A stretch of DNA of 14,074 bases from Candidatus Woesearchaeota archaeon (GTDB lineage Archaea > Nanobdellota > Nanobdellia > Woesearchaeales > 21-14-0-10-32-9): assembly GCA_007117145.1 (NCBI GenBank), contig SKHC01000067.1, forward strand, positions 1 through 14,074, in the 5' to 3' direction. Positions within the stretch are counted from its first letter, which is position 1; every line of letters begins with the position of its first letter. Positions 12,776-14,074 of the stretch are shown here, one piece after another. The notes beneath the pieces were generated by a model that saw only the letters and a list, made by a program, of their open reading frames with translations, was not told the DNA's origin and made no database searches. Made by a program: the position numbers and the translations under genes.

Positions 12776-14074
12776 AATCACAAGAGAGCTTTACGATTTG
12801 GCAGATGAAGAAAAATTCATATTCAAAGCTCCAGATGGCATAAATGAACAAGCTGTAAGGAAGATATCTTCATACAAGAAAGAACCAAAGTGGATGCTTG
12901 AAAAAAGGTTGAATGCTTTAAAGATTTTTAATGAATTAGAAATGCCAAAATGGGGTCCTGATTTATCTAAGCTTGACCTTCAAAAGATTTGTTATTTTGC
13001 AATTCCTGACGCTGAAGCCAATGTCACTAACTGGGATAGGGTTCCTCCAAGTATTAAAAAGACTTTTGAAAGACTTGGCATCCCTGAAGCAGAAAGAAAA
13101 GCCTTAGCTGGAGCTGGAGCTCAATACGACAGCCAAGTTGTTTATCATAATTTAAGAGATGATTTGAAAAAGAAAGGTGTTATTTTTGAAGATATGGATG
13201 TTGCTGTACAAAAACATCCTGAGCTTGTAAAAAAATATTATATGAACAAATGCGTAAGTCCAAGGCTTCACAAGTTCGCTGCTTTGCACGCAGCTGTTTG
13301 GAGCGGAGGAACTTTTATTTATGTTCCAAAAGGTGTAAAAGTTGATATGCCTTTGCAGGCTTATTTTAGGATGAATGCTGCTAGCATGGGTCAGTTTGAG
13401 CACACATTGATAATCGTAGATGAAGGTGCAGAATGTCATTACATAGAGGGGTGTTTTACTGAGGGTAACTTGATTACAAGCAACCCTGATTATAAGACTA
13501 TAGAAAAAATTGGGGAAAACCAAAAAGTTCTGACAAGTGAAGGAGAATTCCATCATACAAAAGATATCCAAAAGTATCCTTACTCTGGAGATATTTATGA
13601 AATAGAGTTTTATGGAGATTCAACCCAGAAAATAAGTACCACTCCTGAGCATCCGTTTCTTTATGTTGACAGATTATCTAAAAATGATAGAAACAAAACT
13701 TTTGTTCCAAGATGGAATGCACCCAAGTATTTTAACAAAGGAGATTATCTAGTTATTCCAATTAATCAAGTTGTCAAATCTAAAAAGCATCATGATTTTG
13801 AAATCATTGGCAGAGCAAAGAATAATTATAATAAGATGACAAAGAAAAATATCACAGTTTCTTTGACTAAAGAGTTCTACCGCTTAGTTGGATATTACCT
13901 AGCTGAAGGTAGTGTTAGTAGTAATTCGTATTTGAATTTCAGTTTTGGTTTGCATGAAAAAGAATTAATTGAAGATGTTAAATACTGTTTGAATAAGGCT
14001 TTTGGAGTTTCAAAAGTGTTAGAGATGGTTCACAAGAAAAACAATGGAGTATCACTTGTTGTATGTAATAGTGA
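12768..14074 (+). CDS. sufB: Fe-S cluster assembly scaffold SufB, intein-containing, cut by the window edge
   Basis: SufB is the beta-helical scaffold of the SUF system and normally works with SufC (ATPase) and SufD. Residues 1-228 match the N-terminal half of archaeal SufB throughout: NWDRVPPSIKKTFERLGIPEAER, AGAGAQYDSQVVYHNL, then SPRLHKFAALHAAVWSGGTF, YVPKGVKVDMPLQAYFR and GQFEHTLIIVDEGAECHYIEG (each within residues 80-228, given as landmarks). At residue 229 (base 13452) the family continuation C-T/S-A-P is replaced by an intein beginning Cys-Phe-Thr-Glu-Gly. The gene runs off the right edge still inside the intein, so the C-extein is not visible. It follows the regulator with an 8-base overlap and a good Shine-Dalgarno. 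The insertion Cys probably corresponds to the conserved Cys of the YIEGC motif, E. coli SufB Cys254 by memory. Confidence 0.9.
   Translation, partial: MVEITRELYDLADEEKFIFKAPDGINEQAVRKISSYKKEPKWMLEKRLNALKIFNELEMPKWGPDLSKLDLQKICYFAIPDAEANVTNWDRVPPSIKKTFERLGIPEAERKALAGAGAQYDSQVVYHNLRDDLKKKGVIFEDMDVAVQKHPELVKKYYMNKCVSPRLHKFAALHAAVWSGGTFIYVPKGVKVDMPLQAYFRMNAASMGQFEHTLIIVDEGAECHYIEGCFTEGNLITSNPDYKTIEKIGENQKVLTSEGEFHHTKDIQKYPYSGDIYEIEFYGDSTQKISTTPEHPFLYVDRLSKNDRNKTFVPRWNAPKYFNKGDYLVIPINQVVKSKKHHDFEIIGRAKNNYNKMTKKNITVSLTKEFYRLVGYYLAEGSVSSNSYLNFSFGLHEKELIEDVKYCLNKAFGVSKVLEMVHKKNNGVSLVVCNS
13452..14074 (+). mobile_element. SufB intein with LAGLIDADG-type homing endonuclease (5' part)
   Basis: Protein-splicing element, read in frame with SufB. 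Numbered from its first Cys: block A CFTEGNLITSN at 1-11 (Cys1 nucleophile); block B STTPEHPF with Thr64 and His67 (TxxH); the N-terminal splicing domain closes with KGDYLVIPI near 97-104; then a DOD endonuclease block C, LVGYYLAEGSVS at 145-156 with acidic Glu152. At least 206 residues are inside the window, and the second endonuclease motif and C-terminal splicing block (His-Asn before the next Cys) lie beyond the edge. The visible residues look intact, suggesting active splicing and possibly active homing. Inteins in SufB are known, including in mycobacteria. Confidence 0.88.

Noticed and set aside
13152..13571. Open reading frame antisense to sufB and its intein
   Set aside because: It lies fully opposite a clearly recognised gene, has no promoter or ribosome site and no plausible protein pattern.

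Overview
This window looks like compact, strongly AT-rich archaeal DNA, most likely from a small-genome DPANN-type lineage (Woesearchaeota/Pacearchaeota-like); the lineage is an inference. The archaeal call rests on three things. Nearly every first-of-operon gene has a TATA-like box centred about 25-30 bases before its start codon with almost no leader, so transcripts would be leaderless. Shine-Dalgarno motifs appear almost only at internal operon genes. The protein families fit: an archaeal-type family-B polymerase, GH57, a GH3-type ligase, an archaeal-style purine PRTase and an archaeal SufB with an intein.

Layout. 1-173: AT-rich leader with a promoter. 174-959: protein with a Gly-x-Asn tripeptide repeat linker and a hydrophobic hairpin. 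956-1150 (-): small two-TM protein. 1229-2485: GH57 glycoside hydrolase/glucanotransferase, with a perfect inverted repeat filling its promoter. 2526-4028: GH3-family acyl-adenylating enzyme. 4141-6788: overlapping three-gene operon of a Cys-containing unknown, a small helical unknown and a family-B DNA polymerase with eroded proofreading and altered polymerase motifs. 7776-6767 (-): divergent 6-phosphogluconolactonase/NagB-fold protein overlapping a purine-type phosphoribosyltransferase. 7854-9590: ABC exporter half-transporter. 10334-9657 (-): short-chain dehydrogenase. 10388-10771: MazG/PRA-PH-like pyrophosphohydrolase interrupted by an in-frame TGA; it shares one TATA region with the dehydrogenase. 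11421-10780 (-): unknown protein. 11545-12207: two small membrane proteins. 12290-14074 (window edge): winged-helix regulator with a Cys cluster, overlapping sufB, which carries a LAGLIDADG-type intein.

How the genes fit together. The strongest local unit is the regulator-sufB pair: a DNA-binding protein with a C-x10-C-x2-C cluster is co-transcribed with the Fe-S scaffold gene, behind a 15-bp palindrome next to the TATA box, and SufB must also splice out an intein. This suggests two layers of control on Fe-S cluster assembly. The polymerase operon is the second: the polymerase resembles the poorly understood archaeal PolB2-type enzymes, and two unknown proteins are translationally coupled to it. 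The remaining genes (sugar, nucleotide and lipid/export functions) look like ordinary housekeeping or accessory metabolism packed with minimal spacers, convergent overlaps and shared promoters.
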